Source of the DNA: Cryobacterium sp. MP_M3
GTDB taxonomy: Bacteria; Actinomycetota; Actinomycetes; Actinomycetales; Microbacteriaceae
Direction of reading: 5' to 3'
NCBI RefSeq assembly: GCF_015752155.1
Contig: NZ_JADOVI010000005.1
Span: 1-64,000 of the forward strand
Length of the DNA stretch: 64,000 nt
This document shows positions 44,219 to 54,100 of the stretch, piece after piece (the stretch's first letter is position 1; each line of letters starts with the position of its first letter). A model generated the notes under the pieces. That model saw only the letters and a list, made by a program, of their open reading frames with translations. It made no database searches and was not told the DNA's origin. Both the position numbers and the translations under genes were made by a program.

Positions 44219-45000
44219 CGGCTGGCCTCCAGGTTGGACTCGGTGATCTCGTCGAGGGTGACCGGCAGATCAGGCAGGGTGACGCCGTCGGACAGGGCGT
44301 CGTCGGGCAGGGCGGCGGCGTCCGGCACGCCGGGCTCGTCACCGTTCTGCACGGCCAGCCACTGCAGCAGTTCGCCCAGCCGCTCAACAGGCAGGAGCAC
44401 CTCGATCACCGCGGAGATGCGGAACCGGTCGGAATCGCTCGTCTTGAGCAGCACCCGGGCCTTGACGAGGCTCTCCACCGCGGCGGCGGCCCTGCGGGCG
44501 TCGCCGGAGCGGTCTGTGGCGTGCTCGGGCCGGAAGTGGGCCACGTTGTCGACCAGGTTGTCACGGTCGACGATCACGATCTCGTGGCCGTTGGCCCGCT
44601 CGCTGCGGAACCGCTGCCGCAGCAGCACGAGCAGGATGGTCTCCTCCCGGGTGTAGGAGACGTCGTGCAGGAGGGTCGGGAACCGATCGCCGCCCTCGGC
44701 CACGGCCTGCCTCTTGAACGCCACCTCGTAGTGCCGGTCCACGTGCAGGTCGAGGAAGACGTCATTGAGGCGCGACTTGAGCAGGCCCTCCGACTGCAGG
44801 AGGGTGCGCCACTCCGCAGGCTGGAGGGCCGCGGAGATGTACCGGTGCTTGAGCAGCAGCACAAGGGTTCGGCGCTGGTCGAGGGTGAGCCCGCCCTCGT
44901 CGCCCTCGAACAGGGAGAAGCTGTGCGCGTCGCCCTCCTGCCGCGGCTCTTCTTCGGCGGCGCGGTCGTCGGTCCAGGCGTCAGTCATCATCGGGTCCAT
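44215..45000 (-). CDS. jetB: JetB/MksE-like protein (DUF4194)
   Basis: 261-residue winged-helix (kite-type) accessory subunit of the Jet/Mks condensin, known as DUF4194. Landmarks are [40 protein letters not shown] and the conserved [12 protein letters not shown] segment. The first ATG at 45000 overlaps the end of jetA by 20 bases; ATGs at 44991 and 44988 are close alternatives. It bridges JetA to the JetC heads in known complexes. Order jetA-jetB-jetC and overlaps are as in type I Wadjet operons. Confidence 0.9.
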   Translation of the reverse strand: MDPMMTDAWTDDRAAEEEPRQEGDAHSFSLFEGDEGGLTLDQRRTLVLLLKHRYISAALQPAEWRTLLQSEGLLKSRLNDVFLDLHVDRHYEVAFKRQAVAEGGDRFPTLLHDVSYTREETILLVLLRQRFRSERANGHEIVIVDRDNLVDNVAHFRPEHATDRSGDARRAAAAVESLVKARVLLKTSDSDRFRISAVIEVLLPVERLGELLQWLAVQNGDEPGVPDAAALPDDALSDGVTLPDLPVTLDEITESNLEASR

Positions 45001-46483
45001 AGTTCAGGGCGGACAGCGCCGCCGTTTCGTCATCGTTCAGGATGATGCGGGGCACCTCGAAGCGGCGGCTGGAGCCGTCGGGACGCACGGTTTCGAGCGT
45101 CTCGACGGTGCCTGCCCGGTGCACGGCGTCGACCTGGGTGGCGATCTGCAGCATCCCGAGGATCTCAACCGGGCGGCGCATACTCGCGGCGAGCTCGTTG
45201 AAGGCGTCGCCGACGGATGCCGCCCCGCCCCGGCCGAAGGCGCTCACCAGGGCGTCGCGCATCTCGCCGAGGCGCGGTCCGCCTTGCTGGCGCAGCTCGT
45301 CGAGACTCGGCGGCGCCGGCGCGTCGTCGGTGACGTCCTCGAGCGCGGGCGGGGGGCGGTGCAGGGCGGGGTCGTAGAAGCGTTCCCGGAGGTGCTCGAC
45401 CTCGAGCGTGCCCGGCATGAGTTCGGCGGTGACCGTGCTGCGTGGTCCGGCGGTCAGCATCCAGGTCGCGAGTTCCCTGTTGATGTCGCGGAGGAGGCGT
45501 TCCAGTTCGCGGTCCTTCACGACGTCGTGGTTGACGATGTGTTCCCGCAGCGTGGTGGTGAGCCCGTTCCGCTGGGTCAGCACGTCGTCGATGCCCTTGC
45601 GGATCAGGCCGACGGTTCCCATCAGCCCGCGACGCTCGGCGGCGCTGAGTTCGAGGGCGAACGGGTGCAGCAGGATGGTTTCGAGGTCGTTCTTCAGGTC
45701 GGCGAGGAGCGAGTCGTTGCGCAGGAGGGTGAAGGCCCCCTCGAAGGCGCGACCCTCCGGGGTCGACGACATCAGCGCATCCGTCTTCGACAGGTACTCG
45801 TCGAGCACCTCGCCGATCGGGCGATCCTCGTTGCGGAAGTCGTTGACGATCTGCCGGTGCATCCCGGCGACGGATTCCTCGACGCGTTTGAAGTCGCTCG
45901 GCAGCGCCGTGATCAGGTCGACGAGGTTCGCGTAGCCCTCGTGCATCGCCTCGTTCGACACGGCGGCGATCTCGCCGCCTGCGGCGAGCCGGTCACGCTC
46001 GCCCTGTTTCTCGGCGATCTCCTGGTCCAGGCGACGGATGCGTTCCGCCCGGTCGGGGTTGGCCTGCGTGGCACGGTGGCGCACGGTGTCGACGATGGTG
46101 GTCAGGCGGGACTCGCTGATCAGAGCGCGGTCACGTGACAGGCCCTCGACCAGGAGCAGGGCCTCGAGGGCGTGCGAGGTGAGCGAATACTGCTCCTCGT
46201 CGCCCTCCCCCGACTCCCGGTAGAGCCACTGGTCGTTCATCCATTGCACGCAGAGGGCGCGGCCGTTCCTGCCCGGCACCTCGCTCTCGATCGAGCGGAG
46301 GTCGGCGAGGTAGGCGTCGACCTGGGCGTGCAGTCGCTCGGCCGGAACGCTGCGGCGGTCCCTGCTGAAGGACGACTTGAACACGGCGAGCACGAACGGG
46401 GCCCACTTGCGGTCCAGCAGGCGAAGGGTGGGTTTGTCGAACGCTTCGCGTACCCGCGCCAATTCACCCGCAATTTCACTCAT
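44981..46483 (-). CDS. jetA: JetA/MksF-like kleisin (DUF3375)
   Basis: 500-residue kleisin subunit of the Jet/Mks complex, DUF3375. The N-terminal winged helix region ([20 protein letters not shown]) and a helical core with several coiled-coil stretches (for example [18 protein letters not shown]) are followed by a C-terminal winged helix ([20 protein letters not shown]). It is the first gene of the operon; GATAAT lies just upstream of ATG 46483 with GCAGG as a weak ribosome site. The family call rests on the whole three-gene pattern as well as on this protein. Confidence 0.9.
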   Translation of the reverse strand: MSEIAGELARVREAFDKPTLRLLDRKWAPFVLAVFKSSFSRDRRSVPAERLHAQVDAYLADLRSIESEVPGRNGRALCVQWMNDQWLYRESGEGDEEQYSLTSHALEALLLVEGLSRDRALISESRLTTIVDTVRHRATQANPDRAERIRRLDQEIAEKQGERDRLAAGGEIAAVSNEAMHEGYANLVDLITALPSDFKRVEESVAGMHRQIVNDFRNEDRPIGEVLDEYLSKTDALMSSTPEGRAFEGAFTLLRNDSLLADLKNDLETILLHPFALELSAAERRGLMGTVGLIRKGIDDVLTQRNGLTTTLREHIVNHDVVKDRELERLLRDINRELATWMLTAGPRSTVTAELMPGTLEVEHLRERFYDPALHRPPPALEDVTDDAPAPPSLDELRQQGGPRLGEMRDALVSAFGRGGAASVGDAFNELAASMRRPVEILGMLQIATQVDAVHRAGTVETLETVRPDGSSRRFEVPRIILNDDETAALSALNYGPDDD

Positions 46484-46531
46484 CCTGCCACCGATTATCC
46501 CATCACCGGCTGCCGGCCGGAGGACCGCCGG

Positions 46532-46537
46532 TAGCGT
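46532..46537 (+). promoter_or_regulatory. -10 element before the GST gene
   Basis: TAGCGT, then GGAGGA, then ATG 46544. The six bases could act either as a leaderless spacer or, if transcription starts earlier, as a ribosome site, so the mode of initiation is ambiguous. Confidence 0.5.
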
Positions 46538-46543
46538 GGAGGA

Positions 46544-47557
46544 ATGAGCAGCTCAGCCCTGACCCCCAGCTACATCGAACCCGGCCAGGCTTTCGACCGG
46601 GACACCAACTACATCGAGGACCGGATCACCCGGGGCACCCTGGGCGACTGGCCGGTGGAGCCCGGCCGGTATCGGCTGGTGGCGGCCAGGGCCTGCCCCT
46701 GGGCCAACCGGACGACGATCGTGCGCCGCCTGCTCGGACTCGAAGGGGTGATCTCGCTCGGCCTCCCCGGCCCCACCCACGACAAGAACAGCTGGACCTT
46801 CGACCTCGACCCCGGCGGGATCGATCCGGTCCTCGGGATCGAGAGGCTGCAGCAGGCGTTCTTCACGCGTTTTCCCGACTACCCGCGCGGGATCACCGTG
46901 CCGGCGATCGTCGACGTTCCCACCGGAATGGTCGTCACCAACGACTATCCGCAGATCACCCTCGACCTCGAGACGGAGTGGGTGGAGCACCACCGGGCCG
47001 GCGCCCCCGCCCTGTACCCGGAGGCGCGACGGGCCGAGATCGACGAGGTGGCCCTGGTCATCTTCCACGATGTGAACAACGGCGTCTACAAGTGCGGTTT
47101 CGCCGGCAGCCAGAAGGCCTACGAGCGGGCCTACCACGCGCTGTTCGCCCGCCTGGACTGGCTGGAGGAACGCCTGGCCGGGCAGCGCTACCTCGTCGGC
47201 GACACGATCACCGAGGCGGACGTCCGCCTGTTCACCACCCTCGTCCGCTTCGACGCCGTCTACCACGGTCACTTCAAATGCAACCGCAACAAGCTCAGCG
47301 AGATGCCCGTGCTGTGGGCGTATGCGCGGGACCTGTTCCAGACCCCCGGGTTCGGCGACACCGTCGATTTCGAGCAGATCAAGCAGCACTACTACCTCAC
47401 CCACCGCGACATCAATCCGAGCGGGATCGTGCCCCAGGGGCCGGATGCCCGCGGCTGGCTCGAACCGTCCGGGCGCGAGGCGCTTGGCGGTCGCCCGTTC
47501 GGCGCCGGCACAGCTCGGGGCCCGCCCGTGGACGCCGAGCGGGTGCCCGCTCTCTAG
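46544..47557 (+). CDS. Xi-class glutathione S-transferase-like reductase (YqjG/ECM4 type)
   Basis: 337-residue thiol transferase. The catalytic cysteine lies in ACPWANRT, followed by the family pattern SWTFDLDPGG, TVPAIVDVPTGMVVTNDYPQ (the thioredoxin-fold cis-Pro and acidic site) and the helical C-domain with NNGVYKCGFAGSQKAYE. In actinobacteria such enzymes probably use mycothiol rather than glutathione to reduce quinones or mixed disulfides. Length is normal. It is divergent from jetA with a 60-base gap. Confidence 0.93.
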   Translation: MSSSALTPSYIEPGQAFDRDTNYIEDRITRGTLGDWPVEPGRYRLVAARACPWANRTTIVRRLLGLEGVISLGLPGPTHDKNSWTFDLDPGGIDPVLGIERLQQAFFTRFPDYPRGITVPAIVDVPTGMVVTNDYPQITLDLETEWVEHHRAGAPALYPEARRAEIDEVALVIFHDVNNGVYKCGFAGSQKAYERAYHALFARLDWLEERLAGQRYLVGDTITEADVRLFTTLVRFDAVYHGHFKCNRNKLSEMPVLWAYARDLFQTPGFGDTVDFEQIKQHYYLTHRDINPSGIVPQGPDARGWLEPSGREALGGRPFGAGTARGPPVDAERVPAL

Positions 47558-47628
47558 TCACGACCCCGTCATGCCCGGTCGGGGCCGACGCCGGGCGTCA
47601 CAGTCGTCTGGCCTGCCGGCCCGGTCGG

Positions 47629-47634
47629 TATTCT
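47629..47634 (+). promoter_or_regulatory. -10 element, leaderless, for the ECF transporter operon
   Basis: TATTCT, GGGGGC, then ATG 47641. With no leader, there is no room for a riboswitch in front of this operon. Confidence 0.65.
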
Positions 47635-47640
47635 GGGGGC

Positions 47641-48183
47641 ATGAAGATGCCCGCGCTCGCCGCCCTCACCCTGCTGGGAGCGCTGGCCCTGACCGGCTGC
47701 GCCGCCGGAACGACCAGCCCGGCCGTCGGCCCGGCCCCCACGAGCACGGGATCGGCATCCGCCGCGCCGGGCGGCTCCTGCGCCGGGGTGAACGTCGTGG
47801 TGGACTTCGGCCCGCTCGACGAAGCCACCATCACCGACTGCGCGGCCACCGGCGACGCGGCGACCGTCCCGGCGAGCCAGCTTGTCGCGGCCGCCGGGGC
47901 CACAACCGAGGGCACCGCGCAGTACGGCGACCAGGTGGTCTGCCGGGTCAACGGTCGCCCCGCCGCCGACGAGACGATCACGGTCGACGGCGCGGCGCCG
48001 TTCACCGAATCGTGCCAGGGCATGCCCGCGGCCGCGGCGTACTGGGCGCTCTGGATCAAGCCGTCCGCCGACGCGGACTGGGAATACGCGCAGGAGGGTC
48101 TCGGCTCCCTGCAGCTGAAGCCCGGCCAGTCCGTCGGCCTCGTCTTCACGACCGGCACCGAAACGCCCACACCCGGCAGCTAG
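47641..48183 (+). CDS. Lipoprotein with DUF4430 (transcobalamin C-terminal-like) domain, first gene of the ECF operon
   Basis: 180-residue exported lipoprotein. The signal ends in the lipobox LTGC with Cys20 as lipidation site, followed by a Ser/Thr/Ala linker and a domain of about 120 residues. The pattern YWALWIKPSADADWEYAQEG and LQLKPGQSVGLVF resembles DUF4430, which is related to the C-terminal domain of transcobalamin. Four cysteines may form two disulfides. Its stop overlaps the next gene by one base (TAGTG). By context it could deliver the substrate, perhaps cobalamin, to the ECF transporter. Confidence 0.75.
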   Translation: MKMPALAALTLLGALALTGCAAGTTSPAVGPAPTSTGSASAAPGGSCAGVNVVVDFGPLDEATITDCAATGDAATVPASQLVAAAGATTEGTAQYGDQVVCRVNGRPAADETITVDGAAPFTESCQGMPAAAAYWALWIKPSADADWEYAQEGLGSLQLKPGQSVGLVFTTGTETPTPGS

Positions 48184-50210
48184 TGTTCCGTTTCCGGCCG
48201 GCTCCCCTGCGCGCCGCGGCGTTCCTCGCCGTGGGCTTCGTGCTGTTGCGGGCGGGCTACCGGGTTCTCTTCGCCGGGGCGTCCGGTCCCGGCCTCCTGC
48301 TGCTGGACCTGCCGAGGATTCCGCTGGCCGGGCCGTTCAGCCAGATCGCCCTGCTCGGGCCGGTCACCGCCGGCGGCCTGGCCAATGCCGCCCTGAGCGC
48401 CCTGCCGGTCGCGGCGTTGATCCTCGTCTTCGGGGTACTCAACGCCGTGCTGGACGTGAGCCGGCTCTTCGCCCGCGGTGCCGGGCGCGGCCCGCTGCGC
48501 ACGGTCTCCCGTGCCCTGGTGATCGCCTGGGCGACGTTCCCGGCCCTGCTCGATTCGGTCATGCGCGTGCGGGTGGCCGGCCGGCTGCGCGGCGGCGAGC
48601 GGTCGATCCCGGCCCTGCTCGTTCCCGTCTTCGAACAGACGATCGAGCGGGCCCTCGCCCTCGCCGCCTCGATGGAGACCCGCGGCTTCGCCGCCGCGCA
48701 CGTCGTCGACGGGGCCTGCGAGAGGCCGGTCGTGATGACGGATGCCGCGCTCGGCTTCGACGACCCGCAGGCGGACGAGCCCGAACGCGGGCCCGACGGC
48801 CAGGACGACTGGCACCTCGCCGACCTGAACCTCGAGTTCGCGCCGGGCACACTCACCGTGATCGCCGGGGCGACCGGGTCGGGCAAGAGCAGCCTGCTGC
48901 ACAGCCTGAGCGGCCTGTTCCAGCACTTCTTCGAGGGCCGCCAGGCAGGCCGGATCACCGTGGGCGGCGCCAACCGCGCCGGGACTCCCCCGCGCGACAC
49001 CGCCGGTTTCGTCGGGGTGGTCAGCCAGAACGTGCGGCTCTCCTTCGTGGCCGAAAACGTGCGGGACGAAATCGGCTTCGCCCTGGCCGTGCGCGGCGTG
49101 GCCGCCGTCATCGTCGACCAGCGGGTGCGGGAGATCGCCGGCCGGCTGGGCATCGGGCATCTGCTGGGCCGGCCGGTGCACGCACTGTCGGCGGGAGAGG
49201 CAAGCCTGGTGGCCATCGGCGCCGCCCTGGCCTCCCGGCCGATCCTGCTCCTGGTCGACGAGCCGCTGGCCGACCTGGACGCCCCGGCCCGGGTGCGCGT
49301 CTGCGGGCTGCTCGAGCGTCTCGCCCACGAGTCGGGGGTCTGCGTCGTCGTCGCCGAACACAACACTCGCGAGTGGACGGGCGCGGCGGATGCCTGGCTC
49401 GAGTTGCGCGGCACCCGGGCGCACCGGCTCGAGGCCGGTGAGGTCCCCGGCACCGCGCCGGCCGCCGGTCCGGCCGGCCTCGCGCCGGCGATCCCCGCCG
49501 AGCGGAAGCACGCAGCACCGGGGGCGCCGCTCGCGAGCATCCGTCACCTGAGCGTGCGCCGCGGGTCCGATCTGGTGGTCGACGACGTGTCGCTCGAGAT
49601 CGCGTCCGGCGACGTCATCGCCCTCGAAGGCCCCAACGGTGCCGGCAAGTCCAGCCTGCTCGCGGCGCTGGCCCTGCCCGTTGCGCGCGGGACCGTGTTC
49701 GTCGCCGGGCGGGACGTGGCGGCGCTCCGCCCCGGGGACCGCCGGGCTGCGGTGGCGCTGGTGCCGGAGCACGCCGACGACCTGCTCTTCTCGACCACGG
49801 TCGCCGAGGAGTGCCGCCGGGCCGACCGGGCCGTGCGCCGCACCGAAGCCGCCGGCGATGCGCAGCCCACCGCGGCCCGGTTCGCGGGACTGCTCGGTCT
49901 CGACCTCGCCTCCGCCCGGCATCTCCTGCGCCGGCACCCGCGCGATCTGTCGGCCGGCGAACGGCTCTGCCTCGTCATCGCGATCCAGCTCGCGGCGGCG
50001 CCGTCGGTGCTGCTGGTCGACGAACCGACCCGCGGGCTCGACCCGGGGGCCCGGGCGCTCGTGGGCGCCGCACTGCTCCGTGCCGGGCGCACCGCCTCAG
50101 CCGTGGTGTTCGCCACCCACGACCGGGACTTCGCTCGCACCCTCGCCACGCGCACGATCTCGATGCAGGCCGGCCGCGTCGCGAACGGGCCGCTGGTGGG
50201 GGCACCGTGA
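48183..50210 (+). CDS. Fused ECF transporter protein: EcfT plus two EcfA ATPase domains
   Basis: 675-residue three-part fusion. Residues 1-185 are an EcfT-like membrane subunit with about four helices and the coupling motif SMETRGF. Residues about 210-430 form the first ATPase (Walker A GATGSGKSS, signature LSAGEAS, Walker B ILLLVDEPLADLD). Residues about 450-670 form the second (GPNGAGKSS, LSAGERL, VLLVDEPTRGLD). In most bacteria these are three genes. The GTG start at 48183 overlaps the lipoprotein stop. It powers vitamin uptake together with the S component encoded next. Confidence 0.9.
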   Translation: MFRFRPAPLRAAAFLAVGFVLLRAGYRVLFAGASGPGLLLLDLPRIPLAGPFSQIALLGPVTAGGLANAALSALPVAALILVFGVLNAVLDVSRLFARGAGRGPLRTVSRALVIAWATFPALLDSVMRVRVAGRLRGGERSIPALLVPVFEQTIERALALAASMETRGFAAAHVVDGACERPVVMTDAALGFDDPQADEPERGPDGQDDWHLADLNLEFAPGTLTVIAGATGSGKSSLLHSLSGLFQHFFEGRQAGRITVGGANRAGTPPRDTAGFVGVVSQNVRLSFVAENVRDEIGFALAVRGVAAVIVDQRVREIAGRLGIGHLLGRPVHALSAGEASLVAIGAALASRPILLLVDEPLADLDAPARVRVCGLLERLAHESGVCVVVAEHNTREWTGAADAWLELRGTRAHRLEAGEVPGTAPAAGPAGLAPAIPAERKHAAPGAPLASIRHLSVRRGSDLVVDDVSLEIASGDVIALEGPNGAGKSSLLAALALPVARGTVFVAGRDVAALRPGDRRAAVALVPEHADDLLFSTTVAEECRRADRAVRRTEAAGDAQPTAARFAGLLGLDLASARHLLRRHPRDLSAGERLCLVIAIQLAAAPSVLLVDEPTRGLDPGARALVGAALLRAGRTASAVVFATHDRDFARTLATRTISMQAGRVANGPLVGAP

Positions 50211-51109
50211 TCGGCGCGGGCGGGCGCTGGACGTCCGGGATCCTGGTCGGCGGCAGCATCCTCGCCGCCGCGGGCTTCGCCTGGCCCCTCTTCGCCGCCG
50301 CCGTGCCCCGGGACGCCCAAGCGGCCGTGCCGATCGTGGCGTTCGCGCTGGTCCCGGCGCTGGTCGTGGCGCTCGCCCTGACGCTCGACCGGGAGATGTA
50401 CACCGCGAAGACCGTCGCCCTGCTCGGCGTGCTGTCGGCGGTCGGCGCCGCGGTGCGCATCGCCGGCACCGGGGTGGGCGGGGTGGAGGCCGTGTTCGTC
50501 CTGCTGGTACTGGCCGGCCGGGCCTACGGCGCCCGGTTCGGCTTCCTGCTCGGGCTGCTGACCATCGCGGTGTCCTCGATGCTCTGGGGCGGCTTCGGCC
50601 CGTGGACACCGTTCCAGATGTTCGCCTGCGGCTGGGTCGGCGCCGGCGCGGGCCTGCTGCCGCGCGTCGGCCGCACCGGTACGGGGGCGGGCCCGGGGAG
50701 CCGGCTGGAGGCACGGCTCGAGATCGCGCTGCTGGCCGGCTACGGCATCGTCGCGTCCTACCTGTTCGGCCTGGTGATGAACCTCTGGTTCTGGCCGTTC
50801 GCGGTGGGCGGCGGCACCGGGATCTCCTACGCCGCGGATGCCCCGCTGGGCGACAACGTCGCCTCCTTCACCCTGTACACGCTGGTGACCTCGACCCTGA
50901 CCTGGGACACCGTGCGCGCCGTCACCACGGTCGCGGGGATCGTGCTGGTGGGCCCGGCCGCGCTGTCCGCGCTGCGCCGGGCCCGGTTGTCCGGCACTAG
51001 ACCGAGAAGTACTTCGCCTCGGGGTGGTGGAACACGAACGCATCCGTCGACTGCTCCGGGTGCAGCTGCAGCTCCTCGGACAGGACCACGCCCATCCGCT
51101 CGGGCCTGA
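50207..51109 (+). CDS. ECF transporter S component
   Basis: 300-residue membrane protein with about six helices (for example residues 10-30, 38-55, 63-80, 90-115, 155-180 and 205-240), the substrate-binding S subunit of the ECF transporter. Conserved S-component features include WGGFGPWTPFQMFACGWVGAG. The GTG start overlaps the stop of the fused gene as GTGA. The membrane part ends near base 51000; the last 36 codons run antisense into metH, so the true end may differ through a frameshift. Cobalamin is the likely substrate by context (DUF4430 lipoprotein, metH), not proven. Confidence 0.82.
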   Translation: MIGAGGRWTSGILVGGSILAAAGFAWPLFAAAVPRDAQAAVPIVAFALVPALVVALALTLDREMYTAKTVALLGVLSAVGAAVRIAGTGVGGVEAVFVLLVLAGRAYGARFGFLLGLLTIAVSSMLWGGFGPWTPFQMFACGWVGAGAGLLPRVGRTGTGAGPGSRLEARLEIALLAGYGIVASYLFGLVMNLWFWPFAVGGGTGISYAADAPLGDNVASFTLYTLVTSTLTWDTVRAVTTVAGIVLVGPAALSALRRARLSGTRPRSTSPRGGGTRTHPSTAPGAAAAPRTGPRPSARA

Positions 51110-54100
51110 GCAGCTCGACCACCTTGCGGCGGTCCTCCATCTCCGGGCAGGCCGGGTAGCCGAGCGAGAAGCGGGCGCCACGGTATTCGAGCTTGAACAT
51201 GCCCGCCACATCCTTCGGGTCCTCCGCACCGAGGCCGAGTTCGTCCCGCACCCTGGCGTGCCAGTATTCGGCGAGGGCCTCGGTGAGCTGCATGGTCAGG
51301 CCGTTGAGCTCCATGTAGTCGCGGTACTTGTTCTCGGCGAACAGTTTCGCGGTGACCGTGTCGACGTTCGCCCCGGCGGTGACGAGCTGGAGGGCGACGA
51401 CATCCGTCTGCCCCGACTCCCGGGGGCGCACGAAGTCGGCCAGGCACAGGTGCCGGTCGCGGCGCTGCCGCGGGAAGGAGAAGCGGAGCCGCTCGGTGCC
51501 GACGACTCCGCCGGAGCCTCCGTCGGGCGCGAGAAGCCCCGGCACGCCGAGCACACCGGACCGGTCGTCGCCGTGGTGCAGGATGACGAGGTCGTTTCCC
51601 TCGCTGTAGGCAGGGAAGTATCCGCAGGCGACCGAGGCGTCGAGGATTCCCTCGGCGAGGATCCGGTCGAGCCAGTAGCGCAGCCGCGGCCGGCCCTCGG
51701 TGTCGACGAGTTCCTGGTAGCTCGCGCCGTCCTCGGCGCGGCTGGGCTTGAGGCCCCACTGCCCCATGAAGGTCGCCCGCTCGTCGAGGAACGCGGAGTA
51801 TTCGGCCAGGGCGATGCCCTTGACGATCCGGGTGCCCCAGAACGGCGGTGCGGGCACCGGGTTGTCCGCTGCCACGTCGGAGCGGACGGGCATCGCGTCG
51901 GGCTCGGTCACGGTGAGCAGGTTGCGTTTGTGGATGCGCTTCTTCAAGGGCGGCAGGCCCACGGATGCCGGGTCCGCGCCGCGCGCGATGGCCACCAGCG
52001 GCTCCATCAGGGCCAGGCCCTCGAAGGCGTCCCGCGCATACCGGACCTGCCCCTCGAACAGCCCGGCCAGGTCCTCCTCGACGTAGGCCCGGGTGAGGGC
52101 CGCCCCGCCGAGGATCACCGGCCACTTCTTCGCCAGCCCGCGCGCGTTCAGCTCGAGCAGGTTCTCCTTCATCACCACGGTCGACTTCACCAGCAGGCCG
52201 CTCATCCCGATCACGTCGGCGTTGTGCTCCTCGGCCGCGGCGATGATCTCGTTGATCGTCTTCTTGATCCCGATGTTGATCACGTCGTAGCCGTTGTTGG
52301 TGAGGATGATGTCGACGAGGTTCTTGCCGATGTCGTGCACATCGCCGCGCACGGTGGCCAGCACCATGGTGCCCTTTCCGGCCGCCGTCGACTTCTCCAT
52401 GTGCGGCTCGAGCAGGGCGACCGCGGCCTTCATCACCTCGGCCGACTGCAGCACGAACGGCAGTTGCATCTCGCCGCTGCCGAACCGGGCGCCGACGACC
52501 TGCATCCCGGCGAGCAGGTGCACGTTGACGATGTCGAGGGCGCTCATCCCGCCGGCGCGGGCGAGGTCGAGGTCGGCCTCGAGGCCCTTGGCCTCCCCGT
52601 CGATGATGCGGCGCTCGAGCCGTTCGCCCACCGGCAGGGCGGCGAGTTCGGCGGCGCGTTCGTCCTTCAGCGCGGCGGAGTCGACCCCAGCGAACAGGTC
52701 GAGCAGGGCGGCGAGCGGGTCGTAAACGAGGTTGCCCTCGGCGTCGTATTCCCGGCGGTCCCAGACGAGATCGAGCGCCACCTTGCGCCGGTCATCCGGC
52801 ACGGAGGCCAGGGGCACGATCTTGGCCGAGTTGACGATGGCGGAGTCGAGCCCGGCCTCGGTCGCCTCGTGCAGGAACACCGAGTTGAGCACAGAGCGGG
52901 CGGCGGGGTTCAGGCCGAACGACACGTTGGAGACCCCGAGGGTGGTGTGGATGCCGGGGTACCTGGCCTTGATCTGCCGGATGGCGTCGATCGTCTCGAT
53001 CCCGTCCCGGCGGGTCTCCTCCTGGCCGGTGGCGATCGGAAAGGTGAGGGCGTCGACGATGATGTCCTCGACCCGCATGCCCCAGTCGGTCACGAGGGTG
53101 TCCACCAGCCGGGAGGCGATGCGCACCTTGTGCTCCGCGGTGCGAGCCTGGCCCTCCTCGTCGATGGTGAGGGCGATCACCGCGGCGCCGTGTTCCTTGA
53201 CCAGCGGCATGATCCGGCCGAAACGCGATGCCGGGCCCTCGCCGTCCTCGAAGTTGACCGAGTTGACGACCGGGCGGCCGCCGATGAGTTCCATCCCGGC
53301 CTGCAGCACCGCGGGCTCGGTCGAGTCGACCACCAGCGGGAGGGTGGAGGCGCTGGCGAGCCGGGAGACGACCTGGCGGATGTCCGCGACCCCGTCGCGG
53401 CCGACGTAGTCGATGCACACGTCGAGCAGGTGGGCGCCCTCGCGCACCTGGGCGCGGGCGATGTCGACGCAGTCGTCCCACCGTTCCTCGAGCATGGCGT
53501 CCCGGAAGGCCCGCGACCCGTTGGCGTTGGTGCGCTCCCCGATCGCCAGGAAGGCGCTGTCCTGGTCGAAGCTCACGTGCTGGTACAGGCTGGCGACGCC
53601 GGGGTCTTCCTCGATCGTGCGCGGCGTGATGGGGGTGCCGCGCAGCCGGTCGACGACGGCCTTCATGTGGGCGGGGGTGGTGCCACAGCATCCGCCGACC
53701 AGGGCCAGGCCGAATTCCTTGACGAATTGCTCGTGCGCGGTGGCCAGCTGGTCGGGCGTGAGCGGGTAGCTGGCGCCGGTGGCGGTCAGCATGGGCAGTC
53801 CGGCGTTGGGCATGCACATCACCGGCACGTGCGAGTACCGGGAAAGGTGGCGGAGGTGTTCGCTCATCTCGGTCGGCCCGGTCGCGCAGTTGAGGCCGAT
53901 CGCGTCGATGCCGAGCGGTTCCAGCGCGGTGAGGGCCGCCCCGATCTCGCTGCCCATCAGCATGGTGCCGGTGGTCTCGACGGTCACTTCGACGAAGATC
54001 GGCAGCCGGATGCCGGACTCGGCGATCGCCTGCTTACACCCGTTCACGGCGGACTTGGTCTGCAGCAGGTCCTGGGAGGTCTCGATCAGGAAGGCGTCGG

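Noticed and set aside
47560-47640. Cobalamin riboswitch before the ECF operon, and likewise before metH
   Set aside because: Both genes have a -10 element six bases from the start codon, which leaves no untranslated leader, and no B12 box was seen.
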